Positions 13,701 through 26,668 of a stretch of DNA of 64,000 bases are shown piece after piece. The DNA lies in contig NC_080057.1 in NCBI RefSeq assembly GCF_026212465.1, forward strand, positions 25,298,647 through 25,362,646. Direction: 5' to 3'. The position numbers were made by a program, and so were the translations under genes. Origin of the DNA: Amaranthus tricolor. Lineage: Eukaryota > Streptophyta > Magnoliopsida > Caryophyllales > Amaranthaceae. Under the pieces are notes generated by a model that was not told where the DNA came from, did not search any database, and saw only the letters and a list, made by a program, of their open reading frames with translations. Every line of letters starts with the position of its first letter. The stretch's first letter is position 1.

Positions 13701-16377
13701 TGCCAAAGTTGTTCCAGAATCAATGATCGTTCCCTGGTTGTCGGATGCTGTAAATGCTGAATGATCAATTGCCAATAATTGCCCATTGACTGCAATGCTC
13801 TGCAGGTCCAAATTATAATGACGCCTGACATTTTTTCATATTTGAGCTTAAGATTTGAGTATGAGGTAGATATTAAATTATAAATGAAAGCTAACAATGG
13901 GACAGGAAATCAAATAAATAAAAGAAACCCCACGTAAGATGTTCTTAAAAGAAGAAAAAAAACTTACTGCGATGGAACAAGCGGGCTATACACAATACTC
14001 GAGTCCAAAATTTCGCCAAGGACCAGAATACCCCCGCCATTACCCTCTCCTTTCAAACAATGGGAAAAAGCCTGAGGTGTTATCCCTCTAGAGGATAGCT
14101 GCGATACAACAGACATGCCTTGCTGACCAAAACCAAAGATCCCGTCAATAGCATGATCTGACTCGGTCAATTGCCCAGATTGATAGGTGCTGCATCTGCA
14201 CCCAAAAATGCAGCATTTTAAATATTAAATACATTATATATACAAAAGAAAAGTGTATGTCTATAGTCTATACTCTTATATACTTCTATATAATATAGAA
14301 AAAAGTCGAAGAATAGTGAACCGGCCCGTTATTGACCCGACCCGCTAATGACATGATAAAATGTGACCCGATCCTTGACCCGTTGAACACCTCTAGAATA
14401 GTCCATAACTACACAAGTATAAATAGCATCAAGCAAGAACATAGATTGTAAGAAAAATACAGCATTCTTTCCAAGCAGCTTCAGCAATAAACAAAAATTC
14501 TAAGGTTTGCACGTAACCTTCCCCACTTAATCGGGTTTGTTCACATACATTATCCTTGAGGCAAAATAATCAAGACAAATTAACGCTTACCCGAAAACAA
14601 TAGAAGCAGACGAATTAGCGATCATAGAGTTCCCGATGATCATATCAAAGTACAGCATATCGGATACATAAAACCCTGACGTCCCGCTTCCATCAACATA
14701 TTGGAACGAGTAACGGCACTGATTAGTGTCAGCAGAACATTGAGACGCTGTTGTTGGAACCATTGTAGTACATATTGGGTCCGAACAAGACACTAAGCTG
14801 GCAGTCGAAGAGCCAGCGGTATCATAAAAATTAAGCTCCATCTATTAAACATAAAATAGTAACCATCAATAAAAACAGCAAACAAATATCCAAAAGGGTA
14901 ATTATTAATAATAAACGAACCTTTGCTTGATCCACTGAAAATATACCCACCTATTATTTATTTTTAAATAAATCCGCCTATTAGGTATATTTGCTAAAAA
15001 CTCACATTTTATTTATAAACATTTTCAAAGCTACTTTGTAAGTCAAGGATAGAGAATAAACACTAGTTGAGTTTATTTTCAGCAAATATACCGAATAGGT
15101 GGATTTATGTAAAAATAAACAATAGTTGGGTTTATTTTCAGCAGATCGAACAAAGGTTGGTTTGTTTTTAACAATTTTCCCTATCCAAAATGTACAACAT
15201 TGAGCAGAAATATTACCCCAAGGCCACTTGACCGTGGGCAGTCGTTACAAGAATTGCAAGTAACCCATAATATATCACTTCCTGTGTCAATCTGCACATT
15301 GTATTCCTTAGGAGGAGTTCCCAATCTCACTCTAGAAAAATACAACCTATCTTAACATTCATAGTTTTAGTAGAATGATCGATGAAAAATACACCGTACT
15401 ATAAAAAGGTAGTAAAATAGACCAAAATTAAGCTCCTTTTTTGGGCAATAAATACAAGAATAAAGAATGTAATACTGTAAACTTCCCATAATTCAACCAT
15501 CCATGGCCTTCATTTAATTATAATTTATAGAGTATATAACACATCTGGGTTTCGAGTTTTAACATCTTTTGGTTGGATTAATTCCTATCAAAAGGCAACA
15601 TAATAAAACGTCATGGGTTCGAGTTTCAGGCCACTCAATTCAAGTGTAATAATTTGATGAAACAACAAAGACTCCCAACTCCAAATTCAACAAAATAAAC
15701 AAGAAAAGCCCACTAGAAGAAACTCAATAAACCTCAAGAACAAACAACAAAAACCAAAATTAAATCACCCAAAAAATAAACCTATAGAAAAATTCAACCT
15801 ATCTTAGAGAAATTCCGAAAACCCAGAAAAAAAAAATACATTCATATTATTAGAATGATCAATGCAAAATTACACCATGATAACAAAATGTACTAAATTA
15901 GACTTAAATTAAGCTCTTTTTTCACCAATGAATAGAGAAATAAGAATGTCAAATTGTAAACCACCCATGAATCTTTTACTGCAACAACTTATAAGCAGAA
16001 CAAACCCAAATTGAACAGAAATACCACAGAAAACCCACTAAAAACCCCAAATTCAGCAAAAAAAAAAAACAACAAAAACCAAAAATAAATCACCCAAAAA
16101 AAGAATTAAAGTGAAGAAAACATAATTACCCAGCAAAAGAAGGATCAGAAGAGCCTTGAACAGTGAAATCCACAACACCATAGCCAACGCCATTACTCTG
16201 CAAGATACGGGCATGACGGGCCGCATCTCGGGCCCGAAGAACGTCCAACTCTACTTTTTCATTAATCGGGAAAGCTCTTTCAAGTTGCAAAATACTCGCC
16301 GGGAAACTACTCACCGGAAATACTACGGCGGCGATAATTAGTATAAATGCTGCCGTAGCCGGTGGATGAAGAAGCAT
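10779..16377 (-). CDS. Aspartic protease, pepsin family A1, GPI-anchored A36/A39-like, 497 aa
   Basis: An acid endopeptidase of the secretory pathway. Ten exons on the minus strand: 16130-16377, 15217-15346, 14591-14841, 13968-14195, 13662-13824, 13273-13349, 13075-13171, 12560-12626, 11701-11772 and 10779-10939. All junctions are GT-AG and the phase closes to 498 codons. An N-terminal hydrophobic signal (residues about 8-25) is followed by a short propeptide. The first catalytic motif DTGS is at D103 and the second DSGT at D321. Cysteines include the NSCNDCP loop and the SCSDPIC string. The end, after the conserved RIGWANYDC, is a Ser-rich stretch and then a hydrophobic tail to the C-terminus. 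This is the layout of a GPI attachment signal, as in Arabidopsis A36/A39 proteases expressed in pollen. The length fits that group. The nearest named relative is inferred from memory; family membership is certain. Confidence 0.95.
11941..12180. mobile_element. Stowaway-like MITE in aspartic protease intron 8
   Basis: TA flanks both ends (11939-11940 and 12181-12182). The left end cctctgtcctgtataatttg pairs with the right end, whose reverse complement is ctccctccgtcccatttaat. The length is 240 bp. It is the best-preserved ctccctccgtccc element in the window outside the duplicated block. Confidence 0.8.
14918..15182. repeat. Foldback repeat family A, copy 2 (aspartic protease intron 2)
   Basis: The left half contains ttaaataaatccgcctatta and the right half gaataggtggatttatg, with flanking aacgaacctttg and its inverse caaaggttggtttg. 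It forms an imperfect palindrome of about 265 bp. It ends only about 35 bp before exon 2 (15217) without disturbing it. Confidence 0.65.
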
Positions 16378-17488
16378 CCCAGCCCAGGATGTCTGTCGCA
16401 GTTAAAATTTTTCCAAGTCTAGTCTACTTTAGAATAAATGGCGGAAATCACGGCAACTTTTTTACGTTTTTGGGAAGTTGTAACTTTGTAAGATTGTATT
16501 GTGTTCTGTGACTCTCTCCCACTTGCTAGTCGTATGTGAAAATTGTTGTGGGGTCAACTCTGGTCTAATTGTAGTCAAAAGACCTCAACTTTCCTTTATT
16601 CCGGTCATTGCATCCATTGATTTTAAGTTAGATATTTTGAATCAGTTTAAAAAAAATTTTAAATCACTTTTGAAGTCAGACAAAAGTCGTGTTTGGTTAC
16701 AAAGTCGGCTAAATGTCAAATTGTAGGGTCTATTTTGAACATCAATCCTATTAAATAATTGTAATGAGAATAATTCGTATTGTAAATTTTCATGAAATGT
16801 ACCTTATCATTCTCAGGATATAAAACTTTTATCAAACAAAAATTATTCACAATTTTTCATCTTTTAATACCATGAAATTTACAAATCAAAAAGGATGAAT
16901 GGAGCAGCAAATATTTTAATTTGTTACTTACTAACTCTAAGTAGTAAATATTATGTGCAACTTTACGCATATAAACAAAAAGCGTATAAAATATCATTTA
17001 ATTTGTCATTTATTATAGTATTATTTTACGCAACACATTGATAATGTTCAATAGCTTCCCCTCCATTCCGTTATATTTTGTATTTGTTACATATTACAAA
17101 TTAAAGTAAGAGCTTTTGAATGTTGTGAACCTATGTTAAAAGGGAAGGATGTCGGATGAAGTAATGTGTATAAAATATAGAGGAACTTAAGTCGTACTAG
17201 GAAATATATATACATGCTCTAATCAATACCCATCCATTCATTACCGACTAAACCGAGTCATATGTATTCGTACCATTTGAGGCAGGTGCGGAACAAAACC
17301 CGCAAAATTTACCAACCTACTATCCCTGCTAACGAAGTATGTAACAGATCACAGGGTTTTATATCCAATACAACAGGCAAGGGAGAATGTGAATGAAACA
17401 AAATGTCTTGTAATGCCAATTAGAGATTGTTGGCCGTAAAATCTAAATGTTACCAAAAGGTGTGAAGTATACAAATGATAAAAACTCA
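16378..17488. other. Intergenic region upstream of the aspartic protease
   Basis: About 1.1 kb of AT-rich DNA between the protease start and the Sen2 stop. The protease promoter must be at its left side, but I cannot pick a TATA box with confidence. No repeat with clear ends was seen. Confidence 0.5.
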
Positions 17489-18229
17489 TTATTCAACCTT
17501 AGTTTCACTACAAGATTTAGCATCTCTCTTCTTTTCACGAGCTTGCTCCGGTATCCACCTAGAGATCGTACGAGCTTCTATATCATAATCGTTCAAACGT
17601 AGTAGAGAGTCGGTCTCGTATACTCTACGCACATGTAGAGCCAACAATGTTTTCGCGACACCACCACAGAGTCGAACTGTGCCGTAGATATCAGACCACA
17701 ACTTCAATCGTTTACAGGAATTACCATTTCTTTCTGAGAGGACAAGAACAGCATATTCTGAATGGACTAAGGCGGGATGCTGGCGATAAGCAACATAATC
17801 AACACCGTATTGTGACCCCGATTTGACTACCCAATTATTCATTCTTAGATGAGAATACGCCTTGAAAAACTCGGGAAACATTTCAACTTTTGAAATCATG
17901 AACTGCCACAACTCTTCATGACTCTTCACAATATCATCATCTCCCGCGATTTTTAGACATTTTAGTGTATACGCCAAGTAAAAAGCTTCTTGCAAATTAA
18001 GTTCATACCATTCTTTATCCTTTTGGCTGGTTATAATGACCCGACCAAAGCATGCACGGTTCAAAAGCTCAGATTGATCAGTATTGGCTTCAAATAGAAC
18101 CCGAGATCCAGATATCACTCCCTTGGCCTCTGATGTTTTTAGAGAAGATTGAAGTGCTGAAACAATTTCTGACATGGGTTCTGCAAGGGCTTTGGCTTTT
18201 GCATCTTTGCCTTTCCATCTTGCACCCAT
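17489..18229 (-). CDS. SEN2: tRNA-splicing endonuclease subunit Sen2, 246 aa
   Basis: A catalytic subunit of the enzyme that cuts introns from pre-tRNA in the nucleus. The coding region is a single uninterrupted exon. The start at 18229 (MGARWKGK...) was preferred over an in-frame ATG 45 nt upstream, because plant Sen2 proteins begin with this M-x-x-RWK motif. The N-terminal domain includes ELLNRACFGRVI (about 54-65). The C-terminal tRNA_int_endo nuclease domain contains the string SGSQYGVDYVAYR and the expected Tyr-His-Lys catalytic set: Y141, H156 (in LVHSEYAVLV) and K193 (in GGVAKTLLAL). The length matches plant family members. The C-terminal tail is Lys/Glu-rich. A 5' UTR intron is possible but not shown. 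Confidence 0.95.
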   Translation of the reverse strand: MGARWKGKDAKAKALAEPMSEIVSALQSSLKTSEAKGVISGSRVLFEANTDQSELLNRACFGRVIITSQKDKEWYELNLQEAFYLAYTLKCLKIAGDDDIVKSHEELWQFMISKVEMFPEFFKAYSHLRMNNWVVKSGSQYGVDYVAYRQHPALVHSEYAVLVLSERNGNSCKRLKLWSDIYGTVRLCGGVAKTLLALHVRRVYETDSLLRLNDYDIEARTISRWIPEQAREKKRDAKSCSETKVE

Positions 18230-19369
18230 GAGGCCTCTCTTCACAATGAAGGATTTACTCAAGTGAATCAACAATTTTATTTTTTACCAAGATACGATTC
18301 ATAGATTGTAATTGTGAACAGACACCCGATTCACAGAACTGCAATTAGAGAAGGTTACTTTAATAACAATAACATTATAGTATCCATAATTGTTTGGAAG
18401 AAACAAGACAGGCAACCAGAGCTTTACACTATGTTTTTCTTCCAAATCTTTCTAATGTTGAAAAGATTTGTTTTATTTAAAATGTTAAGAAGTTCCTCCT
18501 TTCAATTCCATTCTCTCCATTTCCCTTCCTTGCCCTATTAGTATCCATAATTGCAGCAAAGTTCATAATTTACGCAGAAATTACAGCAAAGTTCTGTTCA
18601 TAAAACAAATCACGAGTCATCGAAATGTTGAACAAATCTCTATCTTATTCTAAGTTGCTCTATAGTCAATACGATTGTGAATCATAAAAATACCAAACTC
18701 GGGCATACTACGCCACATATAACTAAATGATGATTCTATAAATCTTAGGGGGTGTTTGGCACAAGGTAATGGGACTTGTGAGACTTTAAGATGAGACTTA
18801 AGTTGAGACTTTGAAGATAAAAAAGTCTCATCCTTTGTTTGTCATGGTAGGCACTTGAAGAAAGATATAAAATAGAAGTCTCAACTCAAATACCTACCCT
18901 CCCCCAAGACATTTTTCTTGGGAACTTTCTCCTATTTCAGTCCTATTGACTATTCTCATTTCCTCTAAACAAACAAAGACTTGGACTTATTTTTAAAACA
19001 AAGTCCCATTCCCTTCCTCAAATCCCTCGTGCCAAACACCCTAAGAGATTTCAAGAAAATTAGATATATGACATATAAAATACTTCATTCACTTAATGAG
19101 ACTAATCGGGCATACTACGCCACATGTACCAACTTTTTAAGCTGACTATGGGCTATTTATTAGAGAAAAGTAGAAAAATAGATCAAAAGCTAAAAGTCAA
19201 TAAAAAGCCAACACAACCAAAAAGCTAATAAAAAAATCATTTATCAAATACATTCTCCAATTTGCACCTTTCACGCTTACCCTAAAGTAATGAGGCTAGT
19301 TTGTCATACAACCATCCAAATCTGCCGAGCACTGAATTCTCAATAAATCTCTAAAGCAGACTAGCATAT
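18230..19369. other. Intergenic region upstream of SEN2
   Basis: Contains a MITE (18744-19045). Just outside it lies a short direct repeat with the string cgggcatactacgccacat, near 18700 and near 19108. No gene was seen. Confidence 0.5.
18744..19045. mobile_element. MITE with ggtgtttggca-type terminal inverted repeats
   Basis: The left end cttagggggtgtttggcac pairs with the right end gtgccaaacaccctaag. The arms are purine-rich on the left and pyrimidine-rich on the right. It is about 302 bp. The target duplication cannot be fixed because the termini are palindromic to the edge. Confidence 0.7.
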
Positions 19370-22300
19370 TGTAACAACCCGAAACTAACCATCTAATCAT
19401 ACAAGATTAATTTAAACAAATGCGGAAGTTTAACATTTATATCGGGCTATTACGTTGATAATATGATCAATTACTCAACTAATTATATCATCCACTAGAC
19501 AACTATTAAGAATTTAAATATCAGAGTTTGAAATAAATTACGTTATAAGAATCATTTGAAATGATTTAAAATATACAAATTTCTGTAGAAAATCCGATAG
19601 AGTTCCGTTTGTAAATCGGATAAACCAAAATTTTTCATTTTGACTTAAAATCATTCTGCAAGTTCAAAACCAACATTTCAAAATAACAACCAACCAATGG
19701 CACATGCGCTAACCATTTCAAAATCACATCACCTCATATGGTGGTAACTTTTCTCCAATAATCCAAAATAAGTACTAAAATAATTTTAAATAAAGATTTA
19801 TTTTACTTACATTCTTTTATATGACTGGTTGAGATTACTTTGTTGATTACTAATCTTTATGCTTCAACTACCGTTGACTTCATCAATCTCAATCTTTTCA
19901 AAATCTGTCCCCCATCAGGACAGGTTCAAAGAACAAAACCACATAATCAGCTTATGCTGAGTACACATTTGACATAGCTTAAATCTTCTCACAACCCAAT
20001 CAAAATACCGATTATATATAACATATAGCGGAAAAGAAATCTTATAACTACATTTACACAACATGATTGGATACTGCTTTCTGACTGTACAACGACTCTA
20101 ACCTTCAGGTAGGTCATGTATCGACATGTAGTATTAGCTAAACAGACTGAGCTAGACACCATTCTATAAATCTGAATACATTTGCAGGTAGAATTTATTA
20201 ATCATATCAATCATGTCCTACAAAACATTTATTTTTGCAAACACAACACTATATAAATACATTATAACACATTTTCTTTATTCGTTATTTTCTAGTTTTT
20301 ATAAATCAAATATCTTTCCACTTTCTTTGCCAAAACATTTTCTTTCAAGATTAGAAATCATCATTCAATGGATAGAACTTTCTTTTCTGTTTTCTTTACT
20401 AAAACTTTTCCTTTCAAAGTCTTTAAATCATAAATCTATGGAATGGAACGAACTTTCTTTTCCATCGGACTAGCTAGGCCCTTCGGGTAACTATTAGACA
20501 AAGATCCCTAGTGTGCACACCCCACAAACGGCCAAACCGTAGCAGAAGATCTAAGTCCGAGGTACTGATCAACGTACCCCTAATTATTAAGTAGTGTCAA
20601 GATAATCCCAACAAGGTTCCAATTCCTTGAGACACCACATAGGTAATCCCAACCATTTCAAAACATTAAACTATCTATATCTTTTCTATAACTATTCTAT
20701 CATTTCAAGGTTTTGAAAAACAAATTTCTATATTAGGAAGAACATCTCCCTGTATTCAAACCAATCCCAACTAAAATGAAATACATACCTTTGTAATTCT
20801 ATCTTTTCATAACTATTAAAGATTTGAGTAAGAAATCCAACCTTTTCAATTACAGCAAGACGACAATCTCAGTTAAATACGATTTCTTAATGAAGTCGAA
20901 ATCTTCAATATAAACATATATGTGCTAAGTAGCTACAATGGGTTAGACTTAACTAGCTAATAAGCTTTGCTTAACTTTGGTTTTATGAAAAGACAACTTT
21001 TTTATTCAAACATTACCTTAATGCAACTAATCTTATATCTTATTTACTTAAACCACCAATTCCCTTTTATCTCACGCATCTCCTTTACTTGGTTATTAAT
21101 ACAATGTTCTTCAAGACTTCCTTATATTTAATATATAACCAACAATATTATATACATACTCGTAAACAAAAATGATACTTGAGAGCAATGTAGACATAAG
21201 CTTTATTTAATTTGGTCACTTTAACACATGATTTGTACTCATTTCTACAACTTAACTTAATTTTAACCATATAACTTAACTTTAGAGTTTACTTCACAAT
21301 ACTAACTGATAATCAATTCATTGTTCAAACTAAATAAAGCCAACTCATATCCGAACAAACAAATAATTTGTACTTCCAAACTAGCCACCCCAACCGTTAT
21401 CTTAACTTACCAATTTAATCACCTAATGCTTAACTGACAAAAGTTTATACATAACTCAACTAAACAAATCAACTCATGACCTCAACTAACGAAATCAACC
21501 CATAAAATCTAACCAGAAAATGCTAACCGTCATAGACACAATAAACCAATTCATAGTACTTGATTCATACTTATTTATTTGATCTTCAATCCTTATCCAT
21601 ATTAAATCTAACTGCAACTCTTCCGCTTCTTAAACAATTACAAGTACATTCAACTTTTGTTCATAATTCCATTTCTAATCAACTCATTTGTCAATATCTC
21701 TTAGATTATACCCGATTCAACGTTATTCTTCTATAGACCGACAACGAGTACTTCTATACTTAAATATATAACCGTTTCAAGGTAAACACGTAAAAGCACA
21801 ATGCATAAAAAATCCATTAAACATTGAACAAAACTCTATGATTAGCTCTTATCATGAACACATATATTTTATTCCCCATTTCTTTTAACATTTTCAAACA
21901 AAACCTAAACTAAAGTATGACTAACTAAAATCTCAACTTTCAATAACAGTCATCTATTTCTAGTTTAATGCCAACAATATCAAACTTCAAACAATTTACA
22001 ATAATTTTTATCTACACATACAAACTAAATTCAATAAAGTTTATCTTTGTGGGTATTCCTCAAATATCAATCTCTCCACTTTAGATTCAATATACCAATT
22101 GCTAATTAAAGTCATGTTTTCATCTTCAATTTAAGCAATTAATACCCAACAATTACTAATTGACCTAATTTCTATAATTTCTACATGATTCAAATATAAA
22201 ACATAAAATTTCACTAATTAAAAATTTAAATCAAGCAATTGAATTTGTTTGAGTGGGAGTGTACCTTAAGAATACAATCCTTCAATTTTTATGGCAAATT

Positions 22301-22825
22301 TCTTCACATCCTCTTCTTTCCTTCATTTTTATTAATGGAGAACAGGATTAACAATTGCGTGAAGGTGAGTAAGGCCGGCCATGGCTAGGGATGACTCACG
22401 TTAGCAGCAGCGGGTCAAATTTGGCGGTTCAGATAAGGGTGGTATAGCTGAGTGTTGGTCGAATTTTCATCAGGAAGAAGATGAAGTTTTGCTCTCCATT
22501 TTCAAAGATAAACGTTAAAGAATAAAGTTAGATGATAAGGAAATAGGAAAATGGGAAGGGTTTCACGAGAAGGCTTTTCCTTACTTTTTTTTTTTTTTTT
22601 TTTTCTTTTCCCTTCTTTTTTTTTATTATATATTTTATAGCTTTATAAATAAATACAATATGGCTTTAGTAAAGTAATTCAAAAATAAGCATTTATTCAA
22701 TCTAATAGTGTAAATATTAAATTAAATCTTAAAAAAAAAAAAATTTAGAGGTTATTATTATTTTTTAATTATAATAATCTTATTTTAAAACGATAATTAA
22801 AGAGTTTAAAATCATATGTGTTACA
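19370..22825. mobile_element. Solo LTR of a long-LTR retrotransposon, 3,456 bp
   Basis: Begins tgtaacaacccgaaac and ends gtgttaca, so the termini are TG...CA with a 7-bp inverted repeat (TGTAACA/TGTTACA). It is flanked on both sides by the same 5-bp sequence, catat (19365-19369 and 22826-22830). There is no coding region, primer-binding site or second LTR. It contains imperfect internal duplications (for example around 20310-20465) and a T-rich tract near 22585-22635. A solo LTR formed by LTR-LTR recombination fits best. A non-coding retrotransposon that is itself terminally repeated is less likely, since I see no direct terminal repeats. The length suggests a Ty3/gypsy-type donor, but that is an inference. 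Confidence 0.78.
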
Positions 22826-23399
22826 CATATGTCTTCAATTCAGCAATTAAATCACCACAAAATCAACCCTGAAACAATTACGTACTACGCTTTCTAAAAC
22901 CAAACAGATTCAGCCAAAAGTTGGACTCTAAACATCATAAAACATGGATTTGAACATCTCATCAATCTACATTTTGATTCCAGTGCCATTTGAGTTTCAA
23001 AAAACATATATTATTGCAAGAATTTTGACAAAACCAACCAACATTGCAGCGGGGTTTATCTCTCTCTCTCTCTCCTTCGCAGTCGGAAGCAGCCTAACCC
23101 TAATATGGTGAAACGCACAATATCCGGCGATTGACTTTCAACCTAAAACCTGTTGTCAGAGCTGCTTAACAATGATGAAAAGCCCTAATTAACCTAATTT
23201 TTTAAAAGGCAAACTAAGGAGTACATACAGGATTGGCCGATTGGGGACAGAGGAATGGGGAAAAAGAGCTAAAGAAGAGAAATAGATGATTTATTACCTG
23301 ATAGTTCAGATTGAAAGAATAGAACTAGAAAAAGAGAAGGCTAAAGAGTGAAGGGCAAGGCTGTGACACCGACCGCTACGCGCCGTGCCTACCGCCTAC
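22826..23399. other. Intergenic stretch between two transposons
   Basis: Contains a (TC)n tract near 23060 and a GC-richer segment just left of the hAT insertion. With the similar GC-rich DNA at 25040-25130, this forms the hAT element's target. No open gene is recognisable. Confidence 0.45.
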
Positions 23400-25039
23400 C
23401 AGTGGCGGATCCAAGGTTTAAAGTTCCCTGGAGCACCAACGAATGAACGAAATTTCGACAGAACTTCGTTTGTATAATTAACAACTAAAATATTTTTTGT
23501 TTCGGCAAATTAATATAAAAAGGTAACGAACTAACTACAAATGTTCAAATTTAAATATTTTTTGTTTCAGCAATTTAAAATTAAATGTTCTAATCTCGTT
23601 CGACATTTAATTTTAGCTTTTACATCTTGCTTAAACAAAGCAGTTAAGATTGAACTATTTTGATTCTTAAAATCTTCAAGTCTTTTCATTGCTATTCGAT
23701 GAGCACTCATATTTGCACCAACATGTACATCAAAAGACTCCGACCTTTTCCAATTACGAAATCCATCCATCACAAAAGAATCTTGTCCAACATTATCATC
23801 CTTGAATAAATAAGGAGCAAAACAAAAAGCTGCATCTTTCTCAACACTATACTCAAGCCATGTTTTGTATTTATCAAACCATTTTGGATTAAATCTACGG
23901 TTTTTTGTCCCAAACTTTGTCAATTTAAATTCATGTTTATAAGGTTGACAAAGATCTCTTGAACAAAATTCTCTTCTAACAATATCTCGGTCACTTGGGT
24001 GAAATTGAGACACTCTTCTCCTTTTTCCGGGGTCTTGACGAAGATTCAAAACATCAAAGGAAGTTAATCTTTCTTCATATGTTGGGGTTGGGGTTTTCAA
24101 ATTTGAATTAGTTTCAATAGTTTCACTTTTTTTCTCTTCATCTTGAGAAGAAGGAATAGATGATAGAGTAGGAGTAGGATTATTTGATTGTGCTTGTGCT
24201 TGTGCTTGTGCTTGACTTTCTTGAGTTGGATTAAACTTTTCCCCACTTTCTTTTCTAAAATGTTTTGCAAAAATAGAAGCAATATTCTCTTGTTTTCTCT
24301 TCATTATTTTGATTTTTGAATTCTAGCAAGAAGATTAATATACATAGTCAACATAGAACACATTAACAAATATTCAATATTTCTTATTCAAAGAGGATAT
24401 ACAAAAAAATCAAGAACAACATTTCAACTTTTCAAAATTCAAATTACAAACACATTAACAATTTAACATTAACAAATTTTCAATCACTCAAACAACATAA
24501 ACAAAAAAAATCAAGAAACAATATTCTAACAAAATTCAAAAATCAAGATTTAAAAATAAATGTTAAAACAACAAGTCAACAAGATTAAGAATTTAAGATT
24601 AACACTAAGATTAAAGATTAGAACAAGATTAATATTAGGATTTAGGATAAAGATTGAAAATACCTTAAACAAAATCAAAATTTTCGATTTTTAGGGATTA
24701 GGGTTTGAAAACCTTCGACTCTTCGAGTTCGACTGTGTTCGAATCGAGGCTTCGAGCAACCCACAGCAGCACCGACAACGTCAAAGCACCAGGCAGCAGC
24801 GGCGGAAGGCGTCTGTGATGGAGCAGCAGCCGGCGGTCGCGTGGTGCGGGAGTGCGGCAGCGGCAGTGGAGGAAGAGTGTGTGTAGAGTTTTTAGTCTTA
24901 GAGTGAGAGAGAGCTGAGAGCCAGAGAGGGAGTTAATGAGTAATACAAGGCGCACCCCTGTTTTCGAATTTTTTTTTTTTTTAAAAAAATATTCACGTGG
25001 GGCACGTTACCGAGGGGCCCGTACGTAGATCCGCCACTG
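23400..25039 (-). mobile_element. hAT element, internally deleted, 1,640 bp
   Basis: Terminal inverted repeats cagtggcggatc (left) and gatccgccactg (right). A perfect 8-bp target duplication, ccgcctac, lies at 23392-23399 and 25040-25047. The inner part encodes the N-terminal third of a TTF-type zinc-finger hAT transposase on the minus strand. The transposase then breaks off, and the element ends about 165 bp later. The C-terminal dimerisation domain is absent, so the element could move only if supplied with transposase in trans. The intact target duplication suggests a fairly recent insertion. Confidence 0.88.
23567..24304 (-). pseudogene. Truncated hAT transposase (TTF-type zinc finger N-terminal part), 245 aa
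   Basis: Starts with a basic MKRKQENIASIF segment. A Gln/Ala/Ser/Thr-rich linker follows, including a QAQAQAQ run. The TTF-like region carries DPGKRRRVSQFHPSD, FCSRDLCQPY and the string RRFNPKWFDKYKTWLEYS. Cysteines and the conserved AAFCFAPYLF motif are present. The frame ends soon after IKCRTRL, where family members continue for several hundred residues into DUF4371 and the hAT dimerisation domain. The gene is therefore a deletion derivative rather than a host protein. Confidence 0.85.
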
Positions 25040-26668
25040 CCGCCTACCGTCTGCGACTGCGGAACTGCCGTGCCGAAAGATACAATTGCTCTGAGTCCGG
25101 CTGTCGGCTGCCGGCTTCCGGTTGCCGTTTAGGTTATATTATTATTATGAATTCATTCACAATTGTTTGTCTCTTTTTGCTGAGTGTTGAATGATGATTG
25201 ATGACGCCTACAATAAAATAAAAAAGTGTGGGACCCCGCCGTGTTTTCACCACCCTAAAAGCGTGGATAACATCATATACCTATATTTTTTGAGTTGGAA
25301 AAATGTATCATGAGAGTAAATGTTATAAGCAAATTTAAAGAGAAAGATAAAATACGTACTATTTCTATTATATATAAGGCATAAGTCACAACTCGATTGT
25401 TTTATGTGGAAATAGAGTACTCATAGAAAATATAGTTGTTTTTACATATTTTGGATGATTAATTTGATTCAGTTTATATTTGAATTGATGAAATTTTAAG
25501 TTTGAATAAAAGTTATACATTGTCTAAGTTAGTCATGTTTAAACATTGTAGCTTATTTATCACAATTAGTTATTGTTTACGCGTTGGATTGAGTTCAATT
25601 GAAAATCAAGTCAAATTAAGATAAAATAATTAAAAATTAAATTTTGTCTCAGTTGAAAAATAAATATCACTTTTTCAGATAAGATCTTAGATTCGATTTT
25701 CGCTTAGCCTCCCTTTTCCTCGGCGTACCATTTAATAAAAGAAAGGGTTCAAAGAGAATTGTAGGACATTTAATTCAAATCGTGTTTCAGTCAATAGTTA
25801 GGTCTATGAATCATCATTTTACTATCGATTAATTTAACTAATTAAGCCTAAGATCAAATCAAATATATGTCAGTTAAAGCTTTTGGCTTATATTGTAATT
25901 TGTAATACATAAGGCCTGTTCGACAAAAAGTCAAAACTGTTAGTCAGTCTGATCAGTTAAAAGTATATACTATAAACTTTTGTGTGTTGATCACACTAAT
26001 CTGCATATCGAAAAACAACATAATAATTAACAATGAGATTATAGACTGACATAGTAATTAAAAGCTTTCTTTTCATCTTTGTTACAAAAATTTAATTCTC
26101 AACAAATAAAAATCAACCACTATAAAAAAATTTCACCTGTAATACAATTTTCCTCCTACCTTCAAACTTGTTACAAAATTATACTTAGTTTGAATTTTGA
26201 AAACAATTTAAAAAATCATATCAAATTTATGAGAGAAAAATCTACAATATATTTTAATTATGAGATGTGATTATTATATGTCTATAGCTTTTGCTTTATA
26301 CCACACATATATATTTCTAAATTCTCTAATCACTAAAGTTTTCCACTTTTAGTGCACATATTTATTTGATGATGGAACAACATCTTCATCATTACATTGA
26401 CAAATTATGCAATACAACATCCACGCTTCACCTTTCACATTCATTATGTAATTCAAAAAGCTTAAACATACTACTATTAAATTAATTAGTTAAAATATAC
26501 TCATACTAGTCTTTTGATTAATTCTATCACCTAAAACATTTTAAAGAAATTAATAATCTTCTGTTTCTTTGAATTTGCTATATATAATCCAAAACAAAAT
26601 GAGAACTTATTGAATATAATGTAGCAAATTCAAAGAAACAGAAACGGTTATACTTAAGGAAATTAGCT
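25040..26668. other. Intergenic region
   Basis: A short GC-rich segment (25040-25130) with repeated cggctgccgg-like words is followed by 1.5 kb of AT-rich DNA. I found no gene or bounded repeat. Confidence 0.45.

Noticed and set aside
18230..18274. Upstream in-frame ATG for SEN2 at 18274
   Set aside because: The extra 15 residues do not match the family start, whereas M at 18229 opens the conserved RWK motif.
24698..24955. 85-codon minus-strand frame upstream of the hAT transposase start
   Set aside because: It is the GC-rich leader of the hAT element between the inverted repeat and the transposase ATG. No protein similarity is visible.
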